The translations under genes and the position numbers were made by a program. Below are positions 27,642 to 38,621 of a stretch of DNA of 64,000 nt, one piece after another (the first letter of the stretch is position 1; every line of letters starts with the position of its first letter). Source of the DNA: Jannaschia pagri (lineage in GTDB: Bacteria > Pseudomonadota > Alphaproteobacteria > Rhodobacterales > Rhodobacteraceae); contig NZ_BPFH01000001.1 of assembly GCF_019655435.1 (NCBI RefSeq), positions 496,001 through 560,000 of the forward strand. Direction: 5' to 3'. Under the pieces are notes generated by a model. The model had not been told where the DNA came from, ran no database searches, and saw nothing but the letters and a program-made list of their open reading frames with translations.

Positions 27642-29204
27642 ATGGACCAGGACCGCGCTCAATCTGATATCGGATCGACCCTGGCGCAACGATGGGCCGC
27701 CCTGCGGGCCTCGGTCGATTGGGTCCTACTTTTCCCCGCATTCGCGGCCATCGCTTGGCTGATCGGCGAAACAGCGGTTGCCATGGTCCTGGTGGTTGTC
27801 CTTCCCGTTCTGCTCGCGCTGCAGGGCACGTCGCGCAGGGGACGCGCCGGCGACCTTTCAGAGGGCACTACGCCCTCGGGCCAGCAGATGCACAGGCTTA
27901 CCCTGCAACGGTTCATAGACGACGTGTTGGAGGATTGCGCCCGCCGGGACCGCACCACCGCCGTGCTACAGGTGCGCGTGGACGATCTGCACGTGGCCGA
28001 TGGCGAATGGGGCACGGAAATCTCCGAAAAGGTTATGGACCGCATCATTCAGCGCATCGCGGCAACCATCCGGGGTCAAGATGGGGTCATTCGATCGGGC
28101 GACGGTTGTTTGACGATCGTGCTGGCCCCGACTCGGCGCGCCGACCTTCCCGTGGTGATGAACATCGTGGATCGGGTCCAGGCCGCTGTGGCGGAACCCA
28201 TTTCGCTGGAGGGCAGATCCGTCCGGGTCCGATCCTGCGTGGGCATCTGCTCCGAGGCGATGGCCCCCGCACGAACGGGGGCGGCACTTTTGGCGGCAAC
28301 GGACTGCGCCTTGCGGGTCGCCATGCGCCAAGGGGACGATGCGGTCCGGGCGTTCAATCCCGACCTGCGCACCCAGGTCGAGACGGATCACAAACTGTCA
28401 ACACAGGTCGATGAGGCGTTGGATCGGGGCGACATTCTTCCCTGGTTCCAACCACAGATCGACTCTGTCACGGGGCGGATTGTCGGTTTTGAGGCCCTTG
28501 CCCGGTGGGATCATCCGGAGTTTGGCCTGCTGGGGCCGGATCAATTCCTGCCATCGGTCCATTCGGCAGGCCGCATGTCAGACCTTGGAGAAATCATGCT
28601 GCGGGGAAGCCTCGAAGCGATCTCCGGCTGGGACAAGCTCGGGTTGGATGTGCCGACCGTTGGCGTAAACCTGTCGCTCGAAGAGTTGAGCGATCCACGA
28701 TTGGCCGACCGCTTGATCTGGCAAGTCGACCGCTATGACCTGGCACCCAAAAGGGTTGCCATAGAAATCCTGGAAAACGTCACCCTACGTGAGAATGACG
28801 AGATCATCGTTCATAATATCAATCAATTACGCGACGCTGGATTCCATCTCGACTTGGATGATTTTGGGACCGGCGCGGCCTCAATTTCTCACATCGCGCG
28901 GTTTGGCGTCCATCGGATCAAGTTGGACCGCAGCTTCGTCCACCACATCGACAAGGATGACACACAACGCCGAATTGTGCGTGCCATCCTCAGCCTTGCC
29001 GACAACCTCTCCATCGCCACCCTCGCGGAGGGGGTCGAAACCCAATCGGAGCGGGACACCCTGACCAAAATGGGCTGTCCGCATCTGCAAGGGTTTGGGA
29101 TTGCGCGCCCCATGCCGCTCGCCGACGCCACGACATGGGCGCTTGCCAAGCGGCGCGGCGACGCGAGCGCGCTGCACCAAATGCGCCCCCACGGAACAGC
29201 GTGA
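27642..29204 (+). CDS. Membrane c-di-GMP phosphodiesterase (degenerate GGDEF plus EAL)
   Basis: A 520-residue signalling protein with two membrane helices (about 24-62), a GGDEF-like domain (about 85-245) and an EAL domain (about 260-510). The GGDEF motif is replaced by SGDGC near residue 152, so cyclase activity is unlikely. The EAL domain keeps EALARW, the metal-binding DDFGTG and the KLDRSFV segment, so it probably hydrolyses cyclic di-GMP. The ATG at 27642 follows GGAGGCACC; the longer open frame upstream overlaps ttcA and is not used. It may affect motility or attachment. Confidence 0.88.
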   Translation: MDQDRAQSDIGSTLAQRWAALRASVDWVLLFPAFAAIAWLIGETAVAMVLVVVLPVLLALQGTSRRGRAGDLSEGTTPSGQQMHRLTLQRFIDDVLEDCARRDRTTAVLQVRVDDLHVADGEWGTEISEKVMDRIIQRIAATIRGQDGVIRSGDGCLTIVLAPTRRADLPVVMNIVDRVQAAVAEPISLEGRSVRVRSCVGICSEAMAPARTGAALLAATDCALRVAMRQGDDAVRAFNPDLRTQVETDHKLSTQVDEALDRGDILPWFQPQIDSVTGRIVGFEALARWDHPEFGLLGPDQFLPSVHSAGRMSDLGEIMLRGSLEAISGWDKLGLDVPTVGVNLSLEELSDPRLADRLIWQVDRYDLAPKRVAIEILENVTLRENDEIIVHNINQLRDAGFHLDLDDFGTGAASISHIARFGVHRIKLDRSFVHHIDKDDTQRRIVRAILSLADNLSIATLAEGVETQSERDTLTKMGCPHLQGFGIARPMPLADATTWALAKRRGDASALHQMRPHGTA

Positions 29205-29455
29205 CCGCCTGCGCAACAGCCCGCCCCTCCTATTCCGTTATCCGCCTTGCCGCGATTTTGCTCCCTGATGCAGGGTTGCGCGTCCTCACGCGGCTACAAA
29301 TGCAAACGGGGATCCGCCAATCTCAGCACCCCACAATCTGCCGATGCCACCTGACGGCGTTTTCGTCACGGCGGCCCGCACCCGGTTTCGCCTTGACCTT
29401 CGGGCGCGCTGTCTGTTGAACGGCGCGCAACCCCGACATGCCCCGGACAGGTCCC

Positions 29456-31411
29456 ATGGACGATCAAAATAAGAACCTTATCCTTGCCACGGTCTTGTCG
29501 GCCCTGGTCATGCTTGTCTGGTTTGTCTTGTTCCCACCCGAACAACAAGCCCCCACGGTCGCCGAGACCCCCACCAACGACGGGTTGGTGGTCGATGCAG
29601 AAGGCGGCGCCATAACGCCACCCGCCGCCCCCGGCGTCACGGCAACCCCGGATACGCTCGCCGTCACGCCCGGCGCTAGCCGTAGCACCGCCCTTGCGGC
29701 GGCGACCCGGATCCCCGTCGAGACACCGCGTCTAACCGGATCCATCTCGCTCAATGGGGGGCGTATCGACGATATCTCCATGCTCGACTACCGCGAGACA
29801 TTGGACGAGGGTTCGCCGATCGTCACGCTGCTGAACCCGGCGGGCGGGCCCAGCGCCTATTACGCATTGCACGGCTGGGTCCCGGCCGGTGATCTGCCCT
29901 CTGACGCGGTGCCAGGGCCAAACACGGTTTGGAGCGCCCCGCCGGGTGCAACGCTCACGCCAGACTCCCCTGTCACGTTGACATGGGACAATGGCGCGGG
30001 CTTGATCTTTCAACGTGAGATTTCCGTCGATGCGGATTTCATGTTCTCCATTCGCCAGTCCGTCGAGAACACGACCGACGCATCCATTCGTCTGGCGCCC
30101 TACGGCCTGATCGCGCGACACGGCGAGCCGGATACGGTCAACTTCTTCATCCTGCATGAAGGCGTTGTCCAAAAGATCGACGGTGAACTGGCCGAACTGG
30201 ACTACGGTGATGTGACCGACCTCGACCCCGTTGCCGCCGAAGGCGGTCGGGTTGAGATCCGCCAGGTTGAGGCCTCTGGCTGGCTCGGCTTTACGGACAA
30301 GTATTGGATGACCACCCTCATCCCCGCCGAGGCGCAGTCCTTCGCGAGCGTGGTCAAATATGTCGAAGGCGCCGACATCTACCAGACTGAAACGCGCCTG
30401 CCTGCGATCACGGTCGAACCGGGCGCCACCGGCGCCTCCGCCAGTCGCCTGTTTGCAGGGGCGAAGGAATGGGCCACGATCCGGAACTACGAAGCCGGTC
30501 GAGAACTGGGCGGTTTGGGCGACCACCTCGCCTATACCTTTGGGCTGACGGACGAGACGGGCCAAGAAGTCGACCGGTTCATCGACAGCATCGACTGGGG
30601 CTGGTTCTATTTCCTCACAAAGCCGATCTTCATGGGGCTGCACGGTCTGAACGTCGTGATCGGCAACATGGGCATCGCCATCATCGTGCTGACCTTGATC
30701 ATCAAGGCGATCCTGCTGCCGCTGGCCTACAAAAGCTACGTCTCCATGGCGCGCATGAAAGAATTGCAGCCCGAGATGGAGAAGCTCAAGGAAAAGGCCG
30801 GGGATGACCGCCAAAAGCTCCAGCAAGGGATGATGGAGCTCTATAAGACGAACAAGGTCAATCCGGCGGCGGGATGTTTGCCAATCCTGCTGCAGATTCC
30901 GATTTTCTTCAGTCTTTATAAGGTGATCTTTGTCACGCTTGAGTTGCGCCATGCGCCCTTCTTCGGGCCGTTCCAAGACCTGAGCGCACCGGACCCCACG
31001 TCCATCATGAACCTGTTCGGCCTGCTGCACTTCGCCGCGCCGGACCCGTCGTCTGTGTTGGCGCTGGTCTTTATTGGGATCCTGCCCATCCTGCTGGGCA
31101 TCTCCATGTGGTTGCAGCAAAAGCTGAACCCGGCCCCCACCGACCCGACGCAAGCGATGATCTTCGCCTATCTGCCCTGGGTCTTCATGTTCATGCTGGG
31201 CGGCTTTGCCAGCGGGTTGGTCATCTACTGGATCGCGAACAACACGATCACCTTTATCCAGCAGTATTCCATCATGCGGTCCCATGGATCCAAGCCCGAC
31301 CTCTTCGGCAACATCAAGGCGAGCTTCGCGAAGAAGACCCCAGCCGCCGCCAATGAGGCAAAAGCGCCGACCGGCAAATCGAAGGCCCCGAAGACCAAGG
31401 ACAAGTCGTGA
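29456..31411 (+). CDS. yidC: Membrane protein insertase YidC
   Basis: Insertase that places membrane proteins with or without SecYEG; 651 residues. It begins MDDQNKNLILATVLSALVML, the conserved N-terminal helix, followed by a large periplasmic domain (about 55-370) and a C-terminal five-helix core (about 380-630) with the family segment NPAAGCLPILLQIPIFFSLY near residue 475. The start at 29456 is chosen over the ATG 18 bases upstream because it gives the conserved N-terminus. It overlaps the MOSC gene by GTGA. The usual rpmH-rnpA-yidD neighbours are not here; a 251-base gap without a gene precedes it. Confidence 0.96.
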   Translation: MDDQNKNLILATVLSALVMLVWFVLFPPEQQAPTVAETPTNDGLVVDAEGGAITPPAAPGVTATPDTLAVTPGASRSTALAAATRIPVETPRLTGSISLNGGRIDDISMLDYRETLDEGSPIVTLLNPAGGPSAYYALHGWVPAGDLPSDAVPGPNTVWSAPPGATLTPDSPVTLTWDNGAGLIFQREISVDADFMFSIRQSVENTTDASIRLAPYGLIARHGEPDTVNFFILHEGVVQKIDGELAELDYGDVTDLDPVAAEGGRVEIRQVEASGWLGFTDKYWMTTLIPAEAQSFASVVKYVEGADIYQTETRLPAITVEPGATGASASRLFAGAKEWATIRNYEAGRELGGLGDHLAYTFGLTDETGQEVDRFIDSIDWGWFYFLTKPIFMGLHGLNVVIGNMGIAIIVLTLIIKAILLPLAYKSYVSMARMKELQPEMEKLKEKAGDDRQKLQQGMMELYKTNKVNPAAGCLPILLQIPIFFSLYKVIFVTLELRHAPFFGPFQDLSAPDPTSIMNLFGLLHFAAPDPSSVLALVFIGILPILLGISMWLQQKLNPAPTDPTQAMIFAYLPWVFMFMLGGFASGLVIYWIANNTITFIQQYSIMRSHGSKPDLFGNIKASFAKKTPAAANEAKAPTGKSKAPKTKDKS

Positions 31412-32142
31412 CCCCGCGTCTGACCGGCATAATGCGCTACCCGATCAAAGGGATCGGGCGCGAAACGCTGGAGTCGGTCACGCTGACCCCAGAGGCCCCC
31501 ATGCCCGGCGACCGAGCCTGGGCCTTGCTGCATGAGAACGGCGCCGACACCGACGATTGGCAACCCCGGCGCAACTTCCTTGTCGTTGCCACCGCACCTG
31601 CTTTGGCGCCTGTGACCGCAACCAGCGGAGCGGCGGGGATCACGCTGCGCCACCCCGATCGGCCAGACCTCACCTTGGACCCCAGCCAAGACGGTCCGAC
31701 CTTGATCGACTGGGTCCGTCCGCTTTGGCCGGAGGACAGACCCGCGCCGAAGCGCCTCGTCCGCGCGCCAGCACAGGGAATGGCTGACAACGGTGAGGCG
31801 CAGGTATCGATCCTGAACCTCGCATCGCTGCGCGCCCTCTCCCAACGTCTTGACTATCCGTTGGAAGTGGATCGGTTCCGCGGGAATCTGATCGTCGATG
31901 GGATCCCCCCTTGGGGTGAGTTCGACTGGGTTGGGCGCACGATCACTATCGGCGCCATCCGACTGTCCGTGACCGAGCGGATCGAGCGCTGCCGCGCGAC
32001 CGAGGCCAACACCACCACGGGGCTTCGTGATGTCGATCCGGTTCGGGGCCTTCGCGAGGGTTGGGACCACAAGGACTTCGGCGTCGTGGCCACGGTCATG
32101 ACCGGCGGTGACATTCACGTCGGCGATACGGTTGTGGAATGA
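31408..32142 (+). CDS. MOSC domain-containing protein
   Basis: A 244-residue protein with an N-terminal beta-barrel (LTGIMRYPIKGIGRETLESV at about 3-22) and a MOSC domain (about 105-240). MOSC proteins are sulfur-carrier or molybdenum-cofactor-sulfur-handling proteins such as YcbX or mARC. The residues RFRGNLIVDG (about 150) match the MOSC core; the C-terminal motif has the cysteine in ERIERCRATEANTTTG that could carry sulfur. The GTG start overlaps the yidC stop, and its stop overlaps the ATG of a 56-codon ORF. The substrate is unknown. Confidence 0.85.
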   Translation: MTPRLTGIMRYPIKGIGRETLESVTLTPEAPMPGDRAWALLHENGADTDDWQPRRNFLVVATAPALAPVTATSGAAGITLRHPDRPDLTLDPSQDGPTLIDWVRPLWPEDRPAPKRLVRAPAQGMADNGEAQVSILNLASLRALSQRLDYPLEVDRFRGNLIVDGIPPWGEFDWVGRTITIGAIRLSVTERIERCRATEANTTTGLRDVDPVRGLREGWDHKDFGVVATVMTGGDIHVGDTVVE

Positions 32143-32309
32143 CTGCGCTCCGCGCCCATGATGTTCTGAACGACGGGACGTCCGGCCAATCTCGCGCCAG
32201 CCATTACGCCGGGCGCAAGCGCGTCATGCATTGGGTCGATGACCCTTTGGCGGGAGTCCTAGGTCTGGCCCTGCCTCCTGTTCGCTCCACCTGGGTCATT
32301 TCCGCATGA
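32139..32309 (+). CDS. Small ORF (56 codons) coupled to the MOSC gene and engB
   Basis: An ORF of 56 codons whose ATG (32139) overlaps the MOSC stop as ATGA and whose TGA overlaps the engB ATG (32306) in the same way, so it fills the gap exactly and in register. The product is basic, contains a segment [19 protein letters not shown] in its middle, and has no signal peptide or clear membrane helix. I do not recognise the family. The exact tiling argues for a real gene or a translational coupler; a chance ORF in the gap remains possible. Confidence 0.55.
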   Translation: MTALRAHDVLNDGTSGQSRASHYAGRKRVMHWVDDPLAGVLGLALPPVRSTWVISA

Positions 32310-32959
32310 CGGCCCTCCCCTTCCCAGAGGTGACGCCCCCCGACGCCACGACCGAGGAACGCGGGCGCAAGCTGTTTGCGACGGGCACCGATTTTCTCAA
32401 AGGCGTGGTCGCCATGTCGGGGATGCCCCCGGCGGATCGTGTGGAGGTCTGCTTCGCCGGTCGCTCAAACGTCGGAAAATCGACGCTCATCAACGCGGTA
32501 ACCGGGCGCCGGGCCCTGGCACGTGCCTCCAACACGCCGGGCCGCACGCAGGAAATCAATTTCTTTACCGTAGCCGACAGCCATTACCTCGTGGATCTGC
32601 CAGGCTATGGCTTCGCCAAGGCCCCCAAGGCGGAGGTGGCCAAGTGGCAAGCGCTGCTCAAATCCTACCTCGCCGGCCGCGCGTCCCTGCGCCGCGCTTT
32701 CGTCCTGATCGACGCACGCCACGGGGTCAAAGCTGTCGACGAAGAGATCATGTCCCTCCTCGACGCCTCTGCCGTGACCTTCCAGACGGTGTTGACCAAG
32801 ATGGACAAGGTGAAAGTGGCAGACAGGGACAAAGCCTTGGACACCACGCGGAAGGCCCTGGCCCGACACCCCGCCGCCTATCCGGAATTGATCCTCACCA
32901 GCAGCGAAACCGGCCAAGGGATCGCCACGTTGCGATCCGTCATCGCCGATATCGCCTGA
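32306..32959 (+). CDS. engB: Ribosome biogenesis GTPase YihA/YsxC (EngB)
   Basis: Essential-type GTPase for large ribosomal subunit assembly, 217 residues. The G1 motif is [13 protein letters not shown] near residues 51-63, G2 region [13 protein letters not shown]3 DLPGYG, and G4 TKMDK. Length and motif spacing fit EngB. The start ATG at 32306 overlaps the preceding small ORF. It is followed 26 bases later by argB, a gene order common in this bacterial family. Confidence 0.95.
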   Translation: MTALPFPEVTPPDATTEERGRKLFATGTDFLKGVVAMSGMPPADRVEVCFAGRSNVGKSTLINAVTGRRALARASNTPGRTQEINFFTVADSHYLVDLPGYGFAKAPKAEVAKWQALLKSYLAGRASLRRAFVLIDARHGVKAVDEEIMSLLDASAVTFQTVLTKMDKVKVADRDKALDTTRKALARHPAAYPELILTSSETGQGIATLRSVIADIA

Positions 32960-32985
32960 CGGCGCAGGCCGCGAAAGACAGCCCC

Positions 32986-33855
32986 ATGAAACCGCAGGAC
33001 GCCATGACCAGCCGCGACAACACTGCCATCGCCCGGACCCTGAACGAGGCACTGCCCTATTTGCGGCGCTACAACGATGCGACGGTTGTGATCAAACTGG
33101 GCGGTCACGCCATGGGGTCTGACGAAGGCATGGCCAGCTTCGCGCGCGACGTTGTGCTCATGCGGACGGTGGGTATCAATCCGGTCATCGTCCACGGTGG
33201 TGGGCCGATGATCAACGATCTGCTCGCACGGCTCGGCGTGACCTCGACCTTTGTGCGGGGCAAGCGCGTGACCGACGCCGAAACGGTCAAGGTGGTCGAA
33301 ATGGTCTTGGCGGGCCAGGTCAACAAACGGATCGTGCAAGCGATTAATACGGCAGGTGGACGCGCGGTCGGTCTGTCCGGCAAGGACGCGGACATGATTG
33401 TCTGCGAACCCGATGACCCCGAGCTTGGGTTCGTCGGTCGCCCCACCGAGGTCGACCCCAAATTGCTGCATGCGCTGTTCCGGGATGAGATGATTCCCGT
33501 GATCGCACCCATCGGCACGGGCGCAGCCGACGAAACCTTCAACATCAATGGCGACACAGCGGCAGGCGCAATCGCGGGGGCCCTTCAGGCGGACCGCCTT
33601 CTCCTATTGACCGATGTGGCGGGCGTGAAGGACGGCAGCGGCAAGGTCGTGACCGAACTGACCGTCGAACAAGTCCATGCCCTGACCAGTGATGGCACGA
33701 TTGCGGGCGGCATGATCCCCAAAACGCAGACCGCGCTAGATGCTCTCGATGCTGGCGTGCGGGCAGCCGTCATTCTGGATGGCCGCGTCCCCAACGCGGT
33801 CCTCCTAGAGCTTTTCACGAGCCACGGCGCAGGCAGCCTGATCCGCGCGACGTAA
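32986..33855 (+). CDS. argB: Acetylglutamate kinase ArgB
   Basis: Phosphorylates N-acetylglutamate, the second step of arginine synthesis; 289 residues. The ATP-binding lysine is in [11 protein letters not shown] near residue 37, the glycine-rich substrate loop is [14 protein letters not shown] (about 67-80), and the C-terminal [16 protein letters not shown] segment (about 244-259) is typical. The ATG at 32986 is used; the in-frame ATG six codons later is also possible. The gene converges on the DUF3422 gene across a 100-base gap carrying a dispersed repeat. Confidence 0.96.
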   Translation: MKPQDAMTSRDNTAIARTLNEALPYLRRYNDATVVIKLGGHAMGSDEGMASFARDVVLMRTVGINPVIVHGGGPMINDLLARLGVTSTFVRGKRVTDAETVKVVEMVLAGQVNKRIVQAINTAGGRAVGLSGKDADMIVCEPDDPELGFVGRPTEVDPKLLHALFRDEMIPVIAPIGTGAADETFNINGDTAAGAIAGALQADRLLLLTDVAGVKDGSGKVVTELTVEQVHALTSDGTIAGGMIPKTQTALDALDAGVRAAVILDGRVPNAVLLELFTSHGAGSLIRAT

Positions 33856-33888
33856 CGGACGGTTAAGGTTAACGCGCCCCCGCCCCCG

Positions 33889-33910
33889 CTTCTTCTCGGC
33901 TTAAATACTC
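33889..33910. repeat. Shortened Rhodobacteraceae-type repeat
   Basis: CTTCTTCTCGGC followed by TTAAATACTC closely matches the left half of the repeat at 2679-2700 (which has GAAAATACTC). The GC hairpin half is missing. It lies in the convergent argB/DUF3422 gap. Confidence 0.55.
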
Positions 33911-33954
33911 AAACGCCGACGCCGCACCCAAACGAGTCGCAGGGGCCTTGGCGC

Positions 33955-35232
33955 CTACTTCTCCACATGCTGGCGAATGCGCCGCACGACAAACCAGACG
34001 AGCGCCACGACAGGCAATACCACGAGGGCGGACACCATTTCCTTGGTCATGCCTGCCTGGGCGCCCAACGGATAGAGCAACGCCGACACAAGCCCCAGCG
34101 CGTAGTAGCTGATGGCAACCACAGACAGCCCCTCAACAGTCTTTTGCAGACGCAGTTGGGCTTCTGCGCGGCCGTCCATGGACTTGAGCAGGGCCGCATT
34201 CTGGTTGGCCCGGTCCACGTTCACGCGCGTCGACAACAGATCACCCGCGCGCTTGGCTCGCTCCGCCAAGGCCTCCATGCGTGCCTGCACCGACCGACAG
34301 GTGCGCATCGCCGGATCGAACCGACGCATCATGAACTCGGCAAACGTCTGGCGTCCGCCGAATCGCTCCTCCCGCAGGACGGCGATGCGCTGGTTCACGA
34401 GGCGCTCATAAGCCTCCTGCGCGCCGAAGCGAAAGGCTGACCGGGCGAGCATCGTCTCCAATTCGGACCCGATGGTCAGCAAACCCTCCAGGGTTTCGTC
34501 CGTCCCCGTCTCGCCTTCGCGTAGGCGCCCGACCAGGTCCGACAACTCCTGATCCATCCGTCCCACATCCGCAGACAGGCTCCGGGCGCGGGGCAAGGCC
34601 AGCATCGCCATGGTCTTGTAGGTTTCGATTTCGCACAGCCGTTGCACAATGCGCCCCGCCCGGCGGGCGCCCATGTCATTCGCCGCGAAGACCGCGAACC
34701 GCACGTGTCCCGCAGGATCAATGCGGAAATCCGAGGCGACCACGGCGCTGCCGTCCAACACATGACTGGTCGCCAAGCTTTCAGGCACGAACCAATCCGA
34801 CAATTTGCGCGCCATCAGGTCGGGCGGCGTTTGCGCCTCTACCCGGATCAAGGCCGACGTCAGGCGGACACCTGGGATCTTTTCCAACCAGTCGGCGGGA
34901 AAGACGTCAAAGACCGATCCGTCGAAAGGCCGGTCGGCGACGCCCTCGGAAAACAGCGTGTAGGTCACGAATTCCGTGTGACTTTCCCATTTTAAGCGGT
35001 GCTTCCCCAATTGGCCGAAAAAGTGTGTGGCCCCAGGCGCGGGGTGATCCCCGCCAAACCGGTCCAGCAAAGCTTCCAAATGCGCACGGTCTTCGTTGCG
35101 GTCCCGGTTCACCGCGTCCTCTTCGCGCTTGACGGCCAAGAAGGCCGCGCGGCACGGCGCCGTCAAAGCCGGGAACGGACGCGCATGAAGCTCATTGGCC
35201 AGTTCGTACCGGCGGGGGTGATCACGCAACAT
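33955..35232 (-). CDS. DUF3422 family membrane protein
   Basis: A 425-residue protein of unknown function. The N-terminus MLRDHPRRYELANELHARPF is the hallmark of DUF3422. The middle is soluble and helical, with a coiled-coil-like stretch (about 310-365), and two membrane helices close the C-terminus (about 370-390 and 397-416). The start at 35232 has a GGAG ribosome site eight bases upstream; the open frame extends 31 codons further but lacks one. It is a single-gene unit on the minus strand, upstream of and divergent from pntA. Confidence 0.85.
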   Translation of the reverse strand: MLRDHPRRYELANELHARPFPALTAPCRAAFLAVKREEDAVNRDRNEDRAHLEALLDRFGGDHPAPGATHFFGQLGKHRLKWESHTEFVTYTLFSEGVADRPFDGSVFDVFPADWLEKIPGVRLTSALIRVEAQTPPDLMARKLSDWFVPESLATSHVLDGSAVVASDFRIDPAGHVRFAVFAANDMGARRAGRIVQRLCEIETYKTMAMLALPRARSLSADVGRMDQELSDLVGRLREGETGTDETLEGLLTIGSELETMLARSAFRFGAQEAYERLVNQRIAVLREERFGGRQTFAEFMMRRFDPAMRTCRSVQARMEALAERAKRAGDLLSTRVNVDRANQNAALLKSMDGRAEAQLRLQKTVEGLSVVAISYYALGLVSALLYPLGAQAGMTKEMVSALVVLPVVALVWFVVRRIRQHVEK

Positions 35233-35520
35233 GGCGGCTCTCCGAACAAAAATCTGATCGGGGACGTAGCGCGGGGTGGACTGTCCGCAAAGTCTGACAG
35301 AGGTATGCCATAGTATTCGTGACATTCACGTCACCAACCCCGGATCTCTGGCCGATAACGCTACCATGCTGCAGGACGGCATCATGGCAAATCATGAAAT
35401 TCTAGATCCATGGACACCGCCCCTTGCGCAACATTGTGACCTGCTCCATTAGACCGGGTTGAGCATCCCGAGCACCCGTCGTATGCGGGTGTTAACGGTA
35501 ACACTAGCCGGAGGGCCGAG

Positions 35521-37095
35521 ATGAAGATTGGTGCACCCAAAGAGGTCTACGAGGACGAGAGCCGCGTAGCCATCACTCCTGAAAGCGCGGGACACTTGCA
35601 GAAACTGGGCTACGACGTCGCAGTGGAAGCAGGCGCAGGCGCCAAATCCGGGTTCACGGACGAGGCCTACCGCGCCGCTGGCGTCGAAATCGTGGCTGGC
35701 GCCGCGCAATTGTACAAAGTGGCCGACGTTGTGGCCAAGGTGCGCCCCCCCAGCGAGGATGAGGTCAAGCGGTTGGAGCATGGGCAATTGCTCATCAGCT
35801 TCTTCTACCCGGCCTCAAACGAAGCGCTGATGGAACTGGCACGCGACAAGGGTGCCTCTGTCATCGCCATGGACATGGTGCCGCGGATTTCGCGCGCGCA
35901 GAAAATGGACGCCCTGTCCTCCATGGCCAATATCGCGGGCTATCGTGCCGTGATTGAGGCGGGCAACAACTTCGGCCGCTTCTTCACCGGCCAGGTGACC
36001 GCCGCCGGTAAGGTGCCACCCGCCAAAGTCCTCGTCGTGGGCGCCGGTGTGGCCGGTCTGGCCGCCATCGGCACCTCGACCTCGCTGGGTGCGATCACCT
36101 ATGCCTTCGACGTTCGCCCCGAGGTCGCCGAACAAATCGAATCCATGGGCGCCGAGTTCGTCTTCCTGGAATTCGACGACAGCGAATTGCCCGACGGCGC
36201 CGAGACGGGTGGCTATGCCCCGCCCTCCAGCCCCGAATTCCAGGCCAAGCAGCTTGCCAAGTTCCGCGAAATCGCGCCGGACATCGACATCGTCATCACG
36301 ACGGCGCTGATCCCCAACCGCCCGGCCCCGCTGCTCTGGACCAAAGACATGGTCGAGATGATGAAGCCGGGCTCGGTCATCGTGGATTTGGCCGCCGAAC
36401 GGGGCGGCAACTGCGAGTTGACCGTCAAGGACGAGCGCATCGTCAGCGACAACGGCGTCGTCGTCATCGGCTACACCGATTTCGCCAGCCGCATGGCGAC
36501 ACAATCCTCGACGCTTTACGGCAACAACATCCGCCACATGATGGCTGACCTGACGCCCGAGAAGGACGGCCAGGTCAACCACGACATGGAGGATGACGTG
36601 ATCCGGGGCGCGACGATCACTCATGAGGGTGTCGTGACCTTCCCGCCGCCCCCACCCAAGGTCGCGGCCATCGCCGTCCAGAAGAAAGAGAAGCCCAAGG
36701 AGCTGACGCCCGAGGAGATCCGCGCCAACGAAGTCGCGGCCTTCAAGGCGCAGACCAAGCAACAGGTTGGCCTGATCGCCGTGGGCGCGGCGCTGTTGCT
36801 GGCCGTGGGCCTGGTGGCTCCGGCAAGCTTCATGCAGCACTTTATTGTCTTCGTGCTGTCGGTCTTTGTGGGCTTCCAGGTGATTTGGAACGTCTCGCAC
36901 AGCTTGCACACGCCGTTGATGGCCGTCACCAACGCGATCTCGTCAATCATCATCCTGGGCGCCGTTATTCAGATCGGCTCCAGTTCGGTGATCGTCATCA
37001 TCCTCGCCGCGCTGTCGGTGTTCATGTGCGGCATCAACATCTTCGGCGGCTTCCTCGTCACGCGGCGCATGCTCGCCATGTTCCAGAAATCGTAA
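35521..37095 (+). CDS. pntA: NAD(P) transhydrogenase subunit alpha PntA
   Basis: Alpha subunit of the proton-translocating transhydrogenase that makes NADPH from NADH; 524 residues. Residues 1-385 form the NAD-binding domain I, with the dinucleotide motif VLVVGAGVAGLAAIGT near residue 170. A charged linker rich in Lys, Glu and Pro (about 385-410) leads to four membrane helices (about 415-520), so this is the fused form like that of E. coli rather than the split PntAA/PntAB form. A strong GGAGGG site precedes the ATG. pntB starts 14 bases downstream. Confidence 0.96.
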   Translation: MKIGAPKEVYEDESRVAITPESAGHLQKLGYDVAVEAGAGAKSGFTDEAYRAAGVEIVAGAAQLYKVADVVAKVRPPSEDEVKRLEHGQLLISFFYPASNEALMELARDKGASVIAMDMVPRISRAQKMDALSSMANIAGYRAVIEAGNNFGRFFTGQVTAAGKVPPAKVLVVGAGVAGLAAIGTSTSLGAITYAFDVRPEVAEQIESMGAEFVFLEFDDSELPDGAETGGYAPPSSPEFQAKQLAKFREIAPDIDIVITTALIPNRPAPLLWTKDMVEMMKPGSVIVDLAAERGGNCELTVKDERIVSDNGVVVIGYTDFASRMATQSSTLYGNNIRHMMADLTPEKDGQVNHDMEDDVIRGATITHEGVVTFPPPPPKVAAIAVQKKEKPKELTPEEIRANEVAAFKAQTKQQVGLIAVGAALLLAVGLVAPASFMQHFIVFVLSVFVGFQVIWNVSHSLHTPLMAVTNAISSIIILGAVIQIGSSSVIVIILAALSVFMCGINIFGGFLVTRRMLAMFQKS

Positions 37096-37109
37096 GGGGG
37101 ACCGGGTAA

Positions 37110-38549
<1,440 letters not shown>

Positions 38550-38574
38550 CCAGTACCCCTACGCTCGCAACAAG

Positions 38575-38603
38575 AAAGGCCGCCCCGGAGGGCGGCCTTT
38601 TTC
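38575..38603. terminator. Bidirectional terminator after pntB
   Basis: A ten-pair stem (38576-38585 with 38590-38599) and four-base loop CGGA are followed by TTTTT on the plus strand and by TTTCTTG on the minus strand. It can end both pntAB and the convergent secreted-protein gene that stops at 38622. Confidence 0.9.
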
Positions 38604-38621
38604 ACGTCAGATCGTAAGATC

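Noticed and set aside
29205-29455. rnpA or yidD upstream of yidC
   Set aside because: The gap is only 251 bases and its frames lack the motifs of either protein.
29732-31285. Open frame of 517 codons antisense to yidC
   Set aside because: Same reason; composition is that of a reverse-strand shadow and no domain is seen.
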